The notes below the pieces were generated by a model, which worked only from the letters and a program-made list of their open reading frames with translations, was not told where the DNA came from and did not search any database. From contig JALRJA010000290.1 of the NCBI GenBank assembly GCA_023255235.1, forward strand, positions 1 through 5,524: a stretch of DNA of 5,524 nt, in the 5' to 3' direction. Each line of letters begins with the position of its first letter. Positions within the stretch are counted from its first letter, which is position 1. The stretch is from Flaviramulus sp. Its GTDB lineage: Bacteria > Bacteroidota > Bacteroidia > Flavobacteriales > Flavobacteriaceae. Below, one piece after another: positions 1 to 5,286 of this stretch. The translations under genes were made by a program, and so were the position numbers.

Positions 1-389
1 CTTTTTTAGATGGTACAGAAGTTTCTGTTGGTGTTATTACCTACCATGGAAAAACAAAAGTTTTACCTATTACAGAAATAGTTTCTGAAAAAGATTTTTT
101 TGATTATGAAGCTAAATACTTAGGTAAATCTCAAGAAATAACACCGGCAAGAATTTCTAAAGAACAAGAAAATAAGGTAATTGCAGTTGCTAAAAGAGTT
201 TATGAAATTCTAAAAATAAAGGGCTTTAGCAGAAGTGAGTATATTTTTAAAGACGGCGAACCCTATTTGCTTGAAATAAATACTGTGCCGGGTTTAACTA
301 AAGAAAGTATTTTACCGCAACAAGCTAAAGCTGCTGGAATTGAATTAGCCGATTTATTTGATAATGCCATTGTAGAAGCTTTGAAATAA
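1..389 (+). CDS. ddl: D-alanine--D-alanine ligase, C-terminal part (5' end outside window)
   Basis: This is the last 128 codons of an ATP-grasp ligase that joins two D-alanines, using ATP, into the dipeptide for peptidoglycan precursors in the cytoplasm. The frame reads from base 3 to the TAA at 387-389. Visible signatures are EVSVGVI near the start, LPITEIV, the YEAKY segment of the active-site loop (residues 35-39 of the fragment), and LLEINTVPGLTKESILPQQA near residues 89-108. In the last of these, the Glu and Asn of EIN are the family's Mg2+ ligands and NTxPG is the Ddl signature. Where E. coli DdlB has the Mg-binding Asp (RID), this protein reads RSE, a conservative Asp-to-Glu change that I believe is common in flavobacterial Ddl. 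The gene stops 43 bases before coaD on the same strand, so the two may share a transcript. The N-terminal domain cannot be assessed. Confidence 0.95.
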   Translation, partial: FLDGTEVSVGVITYHGKTKVLPITEIVSEKDFFDYEAKYLGKSQEITPARISKEQENKVIAVAKRVYEILKIKGFSRSEYIFKDGEPYLLEINTVPGLTKESILPQQAKAAGIELADLFDNAIVEALK

Positions 390-432
390 ATATTGTAATT
401 TTAACTTATAAAAACTGTAAAATTTATACTAA

Positions 433-891
433 ATGAAACGTGCCTTATTTCCTGGTTCTTTTGACCCATTAACTTTGGGGCATTGTGATATTATAAAACG
501 TGGTGTTACTCTTTTTGATGAAATTATTATAGCTATTGGTGTGAATTCTGATAAAAAATATATGTTTTCTCTAGATGAACGCAAAAAATTTATTGAAGAA
601 GCTTTTGCTCATGAACCTAAAGTGAAAGTTGTAACATATAAAGGTTTAACGGTTGATTTTTGCAATGAAATAGGTGTTGATTTTATTTTACGTGGACTAC
701 GAAATCCTGCCGATTTTGAATTTGAAAAAGCTATTGCTCATACTAACAGAAGTTTGTCTGAAATTGAAACTGTTTTTCTTTTAACTGCCGCTAGTACTTC
801 ATATATTGCTTCTTCTATTGTTCGTGATGTGATTAGAAATAATGGCGATTATACAAAGCTTGTTCCTGATAGTGTTAGAGTAACAAACTAA
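433..891 (+). CDS. coaD: Phosphopantetheine adenylyltransferase (PPAT)
   Basis: This enzyme transfers AMP from ATP to 4'-phosphopantetheine, giving dephospho-CoA, the penultimate step of coenzyme A synthesis in the cytoplasm. The protein has 152 residues, slightly shorter than the roughly 160 of E. coli CoaD. It is a complete nucleotidyltransferase Rossmann-type fold. It shows PGSFDPLTLGH at residues 7-17 with the (T/H)xGH nucleotide-binding motif TLGH (14-17). It also shows ILRGLRNPADFEFE (85-98), where RGLR contacts substrate, and SYIASSIVRDV (123-133), the second nucleotide-binding motif, equivalent to ISSS-type motifs elsewhere. The ATG is the first Met before the conserved KRALFPG start, so the start is firm. 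No Shine-Dalgarno sequence is visible. A weak promoter-like pair (TTG at 393-395, TAAAATTTA at 418-426) lies in the gap after ddl, but read-through from ddl is equally possible. Confidence 0.97.
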   Translation: MKRALFPGSFDPLTLGHCDIIKRGVTLFDEIIIAIGVNSDKKYMFSLDERKKFIEEAFAHEPKVKVVTYKGLTVDFCNEIGVDFILRGLRNPADFEFEKAIAHTNRSLSEIETVFLLTAASTSYIASSIVRDVIRNNGDYTKLVPDSVRVTN

Positions 892-919
892 TTTTGTTTT
901 AAAAAAACTGGCTTGTTTT

Positions 920-994
920 GCGTTAGGGATTGAAGTGGCATCCTTTTTATGTAATAAAAAGATATAACGGAAAGCCCGACCCGAAGGGTAACGC
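920..994 (+). ncRNA. Candidate flavobacterial structured RNA / dispersed intergenic element (Flavo-1-like)
   Basis: This GC-richer island sits in the 116-base gap between the convergent coaD and sulP genes. Visible pairing: an outer stem GCGTTA (920-925) with TAACGC (989-994); a small hairpin CCC-GAA-GGG (980-988) just inside its 3' arm; and a long imperfect helix. That helix joins GGG (926-928) to CCC (975-977), GT (935-936) to AC (967-968), and AT (940-941) to AT (962-963), and ends in the perfect stem CTTTTTAT (943-950) with ATAAAAAG (954-961) around a GTA loop. The words AGGGATTGAAGTGGCATCC and GGAAAGCCCGACCCGAAGGG look like an element I recall between genes in many Flavobacteriaceae. I believe this corresponds to the Flavo-1 RNA motif, but I recall this rather than having tested it. 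No run of T follows the outer stem, so it is not a standard intrinsic terminator. It may still end or stabilise transcripts. Strand is inferred from the recalled orientation. Confidence 0.55.
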
Positions 995-1007
995 CCAAAT
1001 TAATGCT

Positions 1008-2621
1008 TTAAAATTTATACTCTGAAAGGGCTTTGGTAAATGCTTCTGGGTTTTCTGCCAAATGGTAGCGTGGGTCGTCAATGTCTTCAATAATAACTTC
1101 TCTAAATTTAGGGTTTGCTTTGTAAAGCAATATTTTACAGTCGGGGCTTAAATGTTTTAGTTTTATGGTTTTGCCTTCTGCTTTGTATTTGTTTACTAAA
1201 TTAAAAATGGCTTCTAATGCCGAGTGGTCGCTAACACGAGATTCTATGAAATCAATTTCTACTTTATCTGGGTCGTTTTTTACATCAAATTTTTCGTTAA
1301 ATGCTATGATTGAACCAAAGAATAATGGTCCCCAAATTTCGTAAACTTTAGTGCCATCTTCTTTCATTCGCTTACGGGCTCTAATACGTTTGGCGTTTTC
1401 CCATGAGAATACCAAGGCACTAATAATAATTCCGGCTAGTACTGCTATTGCTAAATCAAAAATTACGGTTAAGGCTGATACAGATACTAAAACAATAACG
1501 TCACTAAAAGGTATTTTGTTTAAAATTCTAAAACTACTCCAAGCAAATGTGCCAATTACTACCATAAACATAACGCCTACCAAAGCCGCTATGGGAATTT
1601 GCTCTATGTATTTTGATGCAAAAAGTATGAAAATTAGCAATAAAACTGCTGCTACAATGCCCGATAAACGTGTTCTACCACCAGATTTAATGTTAATTAG
1701 AGATTGCCCAATCATTGCACAACCACCCATGCCGCCAAAAAATCCTGTAATTATATTTGCACCGCCTTGTGCTAGGCATTCTCTGTTGGTGTTTCCTCTT
1801 GTTTCTGTTAGCTCATCTACAAGGTTTAGTGTCATTAACGATTCTATTAAACCTATGGCTGCTAGTATTAAGGCGTAAGGACCAATAAAGCGTAATGTTT
1901 CCCAATTTAAGGGTACTTTGTTAAAAATAGCTGTTTGAAATTGTGGTAAGCCTCCTTGTAATCCTTTACCACCTCCGTCTTGTATAAAACTACCAACGGT
2001 AGCAACGTCTAGTTTTCCAAAAATAACAATTGCAGAAACAACTAGAATAGCTATTAAAGCTTCGGGTAGTTTTTTGGTTAGTTTTGGTAAGCCAAACATA
2101 ATTAACATTGTTAAGGCTACCAAACCAAGCATAGTATATAATTGTGTTCCTGTAAACCACGCTCCTGATGCGTTTTTAAACATGCCTAATTGTGATAAAC
2201 ATATTACAATGGCTAAGCCGTTTACAAACCCCATCATTACAGGATGCGGAATGAGTCTTACAAACTTTCCAAGTTTCAAAAAGCCTGCTAGCATTTGTAT
2301 AATACCCATTAAAATTACGGTTGCAAATAAATAATATAATCCTAAGTTTTCACTTTCTGCACCAAAGGTGTTTCCTTTTGCAACCAAACTTACCATAACA
2401 ACTGCTAAAGCACCGGTTGCACCGCTAATCATACCTGGACGACCGCCAAAAATAGATGTAATTAACCCTATCATAAAGGCAGCATACAATCCTACTAGTG
2501 GGTCAACACCTGCTACAAAAGCAAATGCTACAGCTTCTGGCACAAGTGCCAAAGCAACTGTAATGCCGCTTAAAATATCATCTTTTGCATTTGCCGTTCG
2601 TTTACGAATAAATTCTGTCAT
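1008..2621 (-). CDS. SulP-family inorganic anion transporter with STAS domain
   Basis: This is an inner-membrane SLC26/SulP carrier of 537 residues. SulP family members move sulfate, bicarbonate or other anions, and the substrate here cannot be read from sequence. The N-terminal membrane domain (about residues 15-408) has many hydrophobic segments. It includes the family signature region GVDPLVGLYAAFMIGLITSI (38-57) followed by GGRPGMISGATGALAVV (59-75), the inward repeat VRLIPHPVMMGFVNGLAI (121-138), and ETRGNTNRECLAQGGANI (273-290) with GGMGGCAMIGQSLINIKSGG (296-315). The C-terminal cytoplasmic STAS domain spans about 428-512 and holds DFIESRVSDHSALEAI (457-472), where DHSA corresponds to the conserved D-x-S region of STAS proteins. 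The length is typical of bacterial members. The ATG at 2619-2621 precedes the conserved TEFIRKR...DDILSGI start and lies 19 bases from a good promoter. The gene is convergent with coaD and looks monocistronic, with no carbonic anhydrase or sulfate-assimilation gene beside it. Confidence 0.93.
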   Translation of the reverse strand: MTEFIRKRTANAKDDILSGITVALALVPEAVAFAFVAGVDPLVGLYAAFMIGLITSIFGGRPGMISGATGALAVVMVSLVAKGNTFGAESENLGLYYLFATVILMGIIQMLAGFLKLGKFVRLIPHPVMMGFVNGLAIVICLSQLGMFKNASGAWFTGTQLYTMLGLVALTMLIMFGLPKLTKKLPEALIAILVVSAIVIFGKLDVATVGSFIQDGGGKGLQGGLPQFQTAIFNKVPLNWETLRFIGPYALILAAIGLIESLMTLNLVDELTETRGNTNRECLAQGGANIITGFFGGMGGCAMIGQSLINIKSGGRTRLSGIVAAVLLLIFILFASKYIEQIPIAALVGVMFMVVIGTFAWSSFRILNKIPFSDVIVLVSVSALTVIFDLAIAVLAGIIISALVFSWENAKRIRARKRMKEDGTKVYEIWGPLFFGSIIAFNEKFDVKNDPDKVEIDFIESRVSDHSALEAIFNLVNKYKAEGKTIKLKHLSPDCKILLYKANPKFREVIIEDIDDPRYHLAENPEAFTKALSEYKF

Positions 2622-2638
2622 GGTATTTTTTTTGAAGC

Positions 2639-2650
2639 TGCAAATTTACA
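2639..2650 (-). promoter_or_regulatory. sulP promoter, Bacteroidota -7 box
   Basis: On the - strand this reads TGTAAATTTGCA, containing TAAATTTG (plus-strand bases 2641-2648), a perfect match to the Bacteroidota -7 consensus TAnnTTTG. The last G lies 19 bases from the sulP ATG, leaving a short leader of roughly a dozen bases. No clear TTG -33 box stands about 20 bases upstream. The corresponding stretch near plus-strand 2665-2672 reads TAGGTT or similar. Confidence 0.65.
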
Positions 2651-2663
2651 GTTAATTTACTCC

Positions 2664-2709
2664 TAACCTAAAAGAACCATGATAAATTAGGTTATAGAGA
2701 ACCTATAAC
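2664..2709. repeat. Overlapping inverted repeats upstream of sulP
   Basis: Several perfect short palindromes share arms. TAACCTA (2664-2670) pairs with TAGGTTA (2688-2694). TAGGTT (2688-2693) pairs with AACCTA (2700-2705). GTTATAG (2691-2697) pairs with CTATAAC (2703-2709) across the 5-base loop AGAAC. The pairings exclude one another. The block lies just upstream of the sulP -7 box, about where a regulator would bind, so an operator is a reasonable guess, but nothing identifies a regulator. Short AT-rich palindromes also arise by chance, so the functional claim is weak. Confidence 0.4.
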
Positions 2710-2779
2710 GTTTGAAATGCTTCTTATTATTTGGCTTAGTATCTTAAAAAACAGATAACAATAAAACCCATTATTATGT

Positions 2780-2839
2780 AGTTATTGGAACAAATAACTG
2801 TTGCAAAATTATTTTGAAATAAGTATCAAAATAATGCAA
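2780..2839. repeat. Tandem hairpin-forming inverted repeats upstream of the SET gene
   Basis: Two adjacent inverted repeats lie 54-113 bases before the SET-domain ATG. The first is AGTTATT (2780-2786) with AATAACT (2793-2799) around GGAACA. The second pairs TTGCA (2801-2805) plus TTATTTTGA (2809-2817) with TCAAAATAA (2826-2834) plus TGCAA (2835-2839). That gives 14 paired bases, broken only by a 3-base AAA bulge, with the 8-base loop AATAAGTA. No T-run follows the second repeat on the + strand, so it is not an obvious terminator. It could be an operator or a 5' untranslated hairpin for the SET gene. Past the repeats, 2849-2861 holds only imperfect -7-like words (TAATTTAG, TAGATTGG), so the SET promoter is not clearly placed. 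Confidence 0.5.
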
Positions 2840-2892
2840 GAAAAAATATAATTTAGATTGGTTTTTAAACCTTTAATTAAATTGATAAAATC

Positions 2893-3486
2893 ATGATTCA
2901 TCCAGATACCGAGTTAAAATTTATTAGTAATGAAATAGGTTATGGCGTGGTTGCTACAAAATTAATTCCAGCTGGAACAATTACTTGGGTTAAAGATAAA
3001 TTAGACAGAGAATTTAGCCCTAGAGAGTTTGAAAACATGGATGCCATATACCAAAGCATTTTAGATACCTATACTTTTAGGAGTAATAATGGAAACCTTG
3101 TTTTATGTTGGGATAATGGCAGATATGTAAACCATAGTTTTAATTCAAACTGTTTAACTACAGCTTATGATTTTGAAATAGCTATTAGAGATATATTACC
3201 CGGTCAACAAGTAACCGATGATTATGGATATCTAAACATTTCTAAACCTTTTAGAGCCTTTGATGAAGGCAGCAGAAGAAAAATTGTATATCCAGATGAC
3301 TTGCTGAAATATTATAAAGTTTGGGATAAAAAAATTGATAAAGTTTTTAAAAAAATTTTACATGTAGAACAACCATTAAAGCAAATTATAGACTGCGATG
3401 TTTGGAATAAAGTAACAGCTATAATTCATGGTAAAGAAGCCATGGAATCTATTAAAACAAATTACTTTGGTAATAAAAATAGCTAA
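2893..3486 (+). CDS. SET-domain protein, putative protein-lysine N-methyltransferase
   Basis: SET-domain enzymes transfer methyl groups from S-adenosylmethionine to lysine side chains. The bacterial target here is unknown. The 197-residue protein has the SET motifs in order: GYGVVATKLIPAGTI (16-30), corresponding to the GxG cofactor motif; NGRYVNHSFNSNC (75-87), a variant of the RFxNHSCxPN motif that keeps Asn80-His81-Ser82 but has Phe for Cys; and AIRDILPGQQVTDDYG (97-112), ending in DYG, whose Tyr111 would be the catalytic tyrosine. The cysteine cluster CxCxxxxC of post-SET domains is missing. Instead a charged tail of about 80 residues follows (PDDLLKYYKVWDKKIDKVF at 134-152, then EQPLKQII at 159-166). 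The ATG at 2893 is chosen because IHPDTELKFI leads straight into the first SET motif. The gene stands alone, its stop overlapping the convergent NUDIX gene by 4 bases. Activity is inferred from motifs only. Confidence 0.88.
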   Translation: MIHPDTELKFISNEIGYGVVATKLIPAGTITWVKDKLDREFSPREFENMDAIYQSILDTYTFRSNNGNLVLCWDNGRYVNHSFNSNCLTTAYDFEIAIRDILPGQQVTDDYGYLNISKPFRAFDEGSRRKIVYPDDLLKYYKVWDKKIDKVFKKILHVEQPLKQIIDCDVWNKVTAIIHGKEAMESIKTNYFGNKNS

Positions 3487-4064
3487 ATTAATGATTTAAT
3501 ATTGGCGTATGAATTTGAAAGAGCTTCTTTTATCTCTTTGTTATTAAGCCAAGTAACTTTTGATATTCCTTCTGATTCTTGTGGCTGTAATTTACCTGTG
3601 TATTGGGTTTTCATTTCAAACCAATAAGTAATTTTTATTTTATAACGACCATTTCGTTTAAAAATATGATAGGTTGTGTCAAGAGGTTTTGTAATTTCTA
3701 ATCCTGAAACGCCCGTTTCTTCTGTTACTTCTCTAATAGCCGCTTTTTCTACAGCTTCTTTTCTTTCAACTTTACCTTTGGGTAAATCCCATTTATTGTT
3801 TCTATAAATAAATAAAACAGCTCCTTTATCGTTATATACTTTGCCTCCACCAGCTATAACATTGGGCAATTTATTTAAAAATTTTTTTAAAAGTTTATCT
3901 TTATTTTTATGAATTAATCTAACCTCTTCTAGGTTTGTAGTATTGAGTTTTCTAATTACTTTTTTAATATTTACAGTAGCAAGCAAATAGTTTTTAAAAT
4001 AGGTTTCTTTTTCTACTACTGTAGTTAAAATTATTGGCTTATTGCCAACAAAAACTTTATACAT
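3483..4064 (-). CDS. NUDIX hydrolase with N-terminal extension
   Basis: NUDIX enzymes cleave nucleoside diphosphates linked to another group, using divalent metal. The substrate here is not predictable. With the ATG at 4062-4064 the protein has 193 residues. The Nudix box Gx5Ex7REUxEExGU is intact at 97-119: Gly97, Glu103, Arg111-Glu112, Glu115-Glu116, Gly118. It is preceded by NKWDLPKGK (90-98), and the domain runs from about 70 to 185. Residues 1-68 (MYKVFVGNKPIIL at the start, a Lys-rich stretch about 53-65) are not part of the Nudix fold and match no domain I can name. I recall the same two-part layout in flavobacterial proteins encoded next to pyrE. A start 6 bases upstream, at TTG (4068-4070), is possible, but the ATG is preferred since the protein then begins at the expected MYK. 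A near -7 box (TATACTTG on the - strand, 4068-4075) sits just before the ATG. The gene is divergent from pyrE and convergent with the SET gene. Confidence 0.93.
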   Translation of the reverse strand: MYKVFVGNKPIILTTVVEKETYFKNYLLATVNIKKVIRKLNTTNLEEVRLIHKNKDKLLKKFLNKLPNVIAGGGKVYNDKGAVLFIYRNNKWDLPKGKVERKEAVEKAAIREVTEETGVSGLEITKPLDTTYHIFKRNGRYKIKITYWFEMKTQYTGKLQPQESEGISKVTWLNNKEIKEALSNSYANIKSLI

Positions 4065-4065
4065 A

Positions 4066-4095
4066 ACCAAGTATAATTACAATTTTTAACTTGGT
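4066..4095. repeat. Inverted repeat over the NUDIX start in the NUDIX/pyrE divergent region
   Basis: ACCAAGT (4066-4072) and ACTTGGT (4089-4095) form a perfect 7-base inverted repeat separated by 16 bases. One arm touches the NUDIX start and overlaps its weak -7-like word. The spacing, with arm centres about two helical turns apart, would suit a dimeric regulator, but no regulator gene is in view and chance is possible. The rest of the gap up to pyrE (about 4096-4180) is AT-rich, with no ORF and no other clear signal apart from the pyrE promoter. Confidence 0.35.
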
Positions 4096-4182
4096 AAAAA
4101 TATCATTTTTACTAAGAACGCGAACTTTTTCACAAAAAATATTTTTTATTACCAGCTAAACCTAGTTAAAATTAAATTTATA

Positions 4183-4194
4183 TGTAAATTTGCA
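4183..4194 (+). promoter_or_regulatory. pyrE promoter, -7 box with near-leaderless start
   Basis: TGTAAATTTGCA contains TAAATTTG (4185-4192), a perfect Bacteroidota -7 box (TAnnTTTG). Its final G is only 5 bases from the pyrE ATG at 4198. Transcription normally begins a few bases after this box, so the mRNA probably starts at or within a few bases of the start codon. No clear TTG -33 box is seen about 20 bases upstream (4160-4168 reads ACCTAGTTA). The box also forms one arm of the palindrome AAATTTA-TATG-TAAATTT (4174-4191), which could be a binding site or mere AT-rich coincidence. Confidence 0.65.
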
Positions 4195-4197
4195 AGC

Positions 4198-4851
4198 ATG
4201 ATTTTTAATAAAGAAACCGCCAAAAAAACAGCCGAAGTTTTACTGCAAATACATGCTATAAAACTTTCTCCAAAAGAACCCTTTACATGGGCTTCTGGAT
4301 GGCAATCGCCCATTTATTGTGATAATCGAATTGTCTTATCATATCCAACCATAAGAAATTACATTCGCGAAACCATAGGGAAACACATTGAAAAAGAATA
4401 TGGCAAACCTGATGTTATTGCAGGCGTTGCAACAGGTGCTATTGGTATTGGTATATTAGTTGCCGAATATTTGGGCTTACCTTTTATTTATGTAAGACCA
4501 GATGCAAAAAGTCATGGCCGAAAAAACCAAATTGAAGGTTTTGTAGAAAGTGGTCAAAATGTTGTCGTAGTAGAAGATTTAATTAGCACAGGAAAAAGTA
4601 GTTTAAACGCTGTAAAAGCTTTAAAAGAAATAGGTGTAAACCTAAAAGGAATGGTTGCCATTTTTAGTTATGGTTTTGAAGTGGCCAATCAAAATTTTAA
4701 AAAAGAAAATATACGCCTTCATACGCTAAGTAATTATGAAAATTTATTGGAAAAAGCCTTAGAAACCAACTACATATCAGAAAAAGAATCTAAAACTTTA
4801 TCTGAATGGAATACCAACCCAAGTGAATGGCGTGCTATTTCAAAAAAATAA
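4198..4851 (+). CDS. pyrE: Orotate phosphoribosyltransferase
   Basis: This enzyme joins orotate to PRPP to give orotidine 5'-phosphate, the fifth step of de novo pyrimidine synthesis, in the cytoplasm. The protein has 217 residues, as usual for the family. It shows the type I phosphoribosyltransferase fold: FTWASGWQSPIYCDNR near residues 29-44 (the orotate-binding N-terminal hood), GVATGAIGIG (76-85), RPDAKSHGRKNQIEG (100-114) with the mobile catalytic loop residues Lys104, His106 and Lys109, and the PRPP-binding motif VVVVEDLISTGKSS (122-135), with its acidic pair Glu126-Asp127. The ATG at 4198 is the only sensible start, since the promoter lies 5 bases before it. It likely forms a two-gene unit with the SRPBCC gene 39 bases downstream. 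The pyrE neighbourhood (NUDIX, SRPBCC, birA) matches my recollection of flavobacterial gene order. Confidence 0.97.
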   Translation: MIFNKETAKKTAEVLLQIHAIKLSPKEPFTWASGWQSPIYCDNRIVLSYPTIRNYIRETIGKHIEKEYGKPDVIAGVATGAIGIGILVAEYLGLPFIYVRPDAKSHGRKNQIEGFVESGQNVVVVEDLISTGKSSLNAVKALKEIGVNLKGMVAIFSYGFEVANQNFKKENIRLHTLSNYENLLEKALETNYISEKESKTLSEWNTNPSEWRAISKK

Positions 4852-4890
4852 CACTTTTGTAAAAACATATAACTAGTATTACCTTTAATA

Positions 4891-5286
4891 ATGAATTTAG
4901 AATCTCCACAAATAAACGTTAATAAACCCCAAGAAGCCGTTTTTGATTTTTTATCTGATGTTAAAAATTTTGAATCTTTAATGCCAGAAAACATAAATAA
5001 GTTTGAAGTTTTAGACAATGAGCGGTTTCTATTTGCACTTAAAGGAATGCCAGAGATAATACTTAAAAAGAAAGAAGTCATTCATCCAAATAAAATTGTT
5101 TTAGGTGCGGCAGGTGGAACAATAGACTTTTCTCTTGTTGGCAATATTGATAAAATAGATGAAACTACAAGCAAAGTACAACTAGAATTTACAGGCAATT
5201 TTAATCCTATGATGGCCATGATGATAAAAAACCCTATTAGTAAATTTATTGAAACTCTAGTTAGTAGTATTCCAAAAGCTATTTAA
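4891..5286 (+). CDS. START-like (SRPBCC superfamily) small protein
   Basis: This is a 131-residue protein whose pattern fits the SRPBCC/START-like helix-grip fold, which binds hydrophobic ligands in many families. The beginning is typical: a strand (QINVNKPQEAVFDFLSDVKN at 7-26) in which a residue pair such as PQ precedes the VFDFLSD helix, then FESLMPENI (27-35). Alternating strands follow, with a C-terminal helix from about 104 (FNPMMAMMIKNPISKFIETL, 104-123). No catalytic residues are recognisable and there is no signal peptide, so it is probably cytoplasmic. Ligand and role are unknown. It follows pyrE by 39 bases, with no clear promoter of its own. The stop codon overlaps that of birA on the other strand. 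The family call rests on overall pattern, not on an exact motif. Confidence 0.78.
   Translation: MNLESPQINVNKPQEAVFDFLSDVKNFESLMPENINKFEVLDNERFLFALKGMPEIILKKKEVIHPNKIVLGAAGGTIDFSLVGNIDKIDETTSKVQLEFTGNFNPMMAMMIKNPISKFIETLVSSIPKAI

Noticed and set aside
407..428. TATAAA/TTTATA inverted repeat before coaD
   Set aside because: It is only 6 bases, all A/T, and expected by chance in this composition.
943..961. CTTTTTAT/ATAAAAAG hairpin as a simple intrinsic terminator
   Set aside because: The stem is almost all A-T and no T-run follows on either strand. It fits better as the tip of the larger 920-994 structure.
1351..1878. 175-codon + strand reading frame
   Set aside because: It lies wholly antisense to the well-supported SulP gene. 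Its translation has no family signature and there is no promoter in front.
1008..2621. Naming the SulP transporter as a bicarbonate (BicA-like) or sulfate carrier
   Set aside because: No carbonic anhydrase or sulfur gene lies nearby, and the visible motifs are shared across the family.
2074..2655. Two further + strand reading frames (86 and 95 codons)
   Set aside because: Both are antisense to the N-terminal membrane part of SulP and read as low-complexity translations with no domain pattern.
4065..4070. TTG start giving a NUDIX protein two residues longer
   Set aside because: An ATG follows two codons later and gives the expected MYK start. No ribosome binding site favours the TTG.
4770..5081. 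103-codon - strand reading frame
   Set aside because: It is antisense to the end of pyrE and the start of the SRPBCC gene, both of which have better support.
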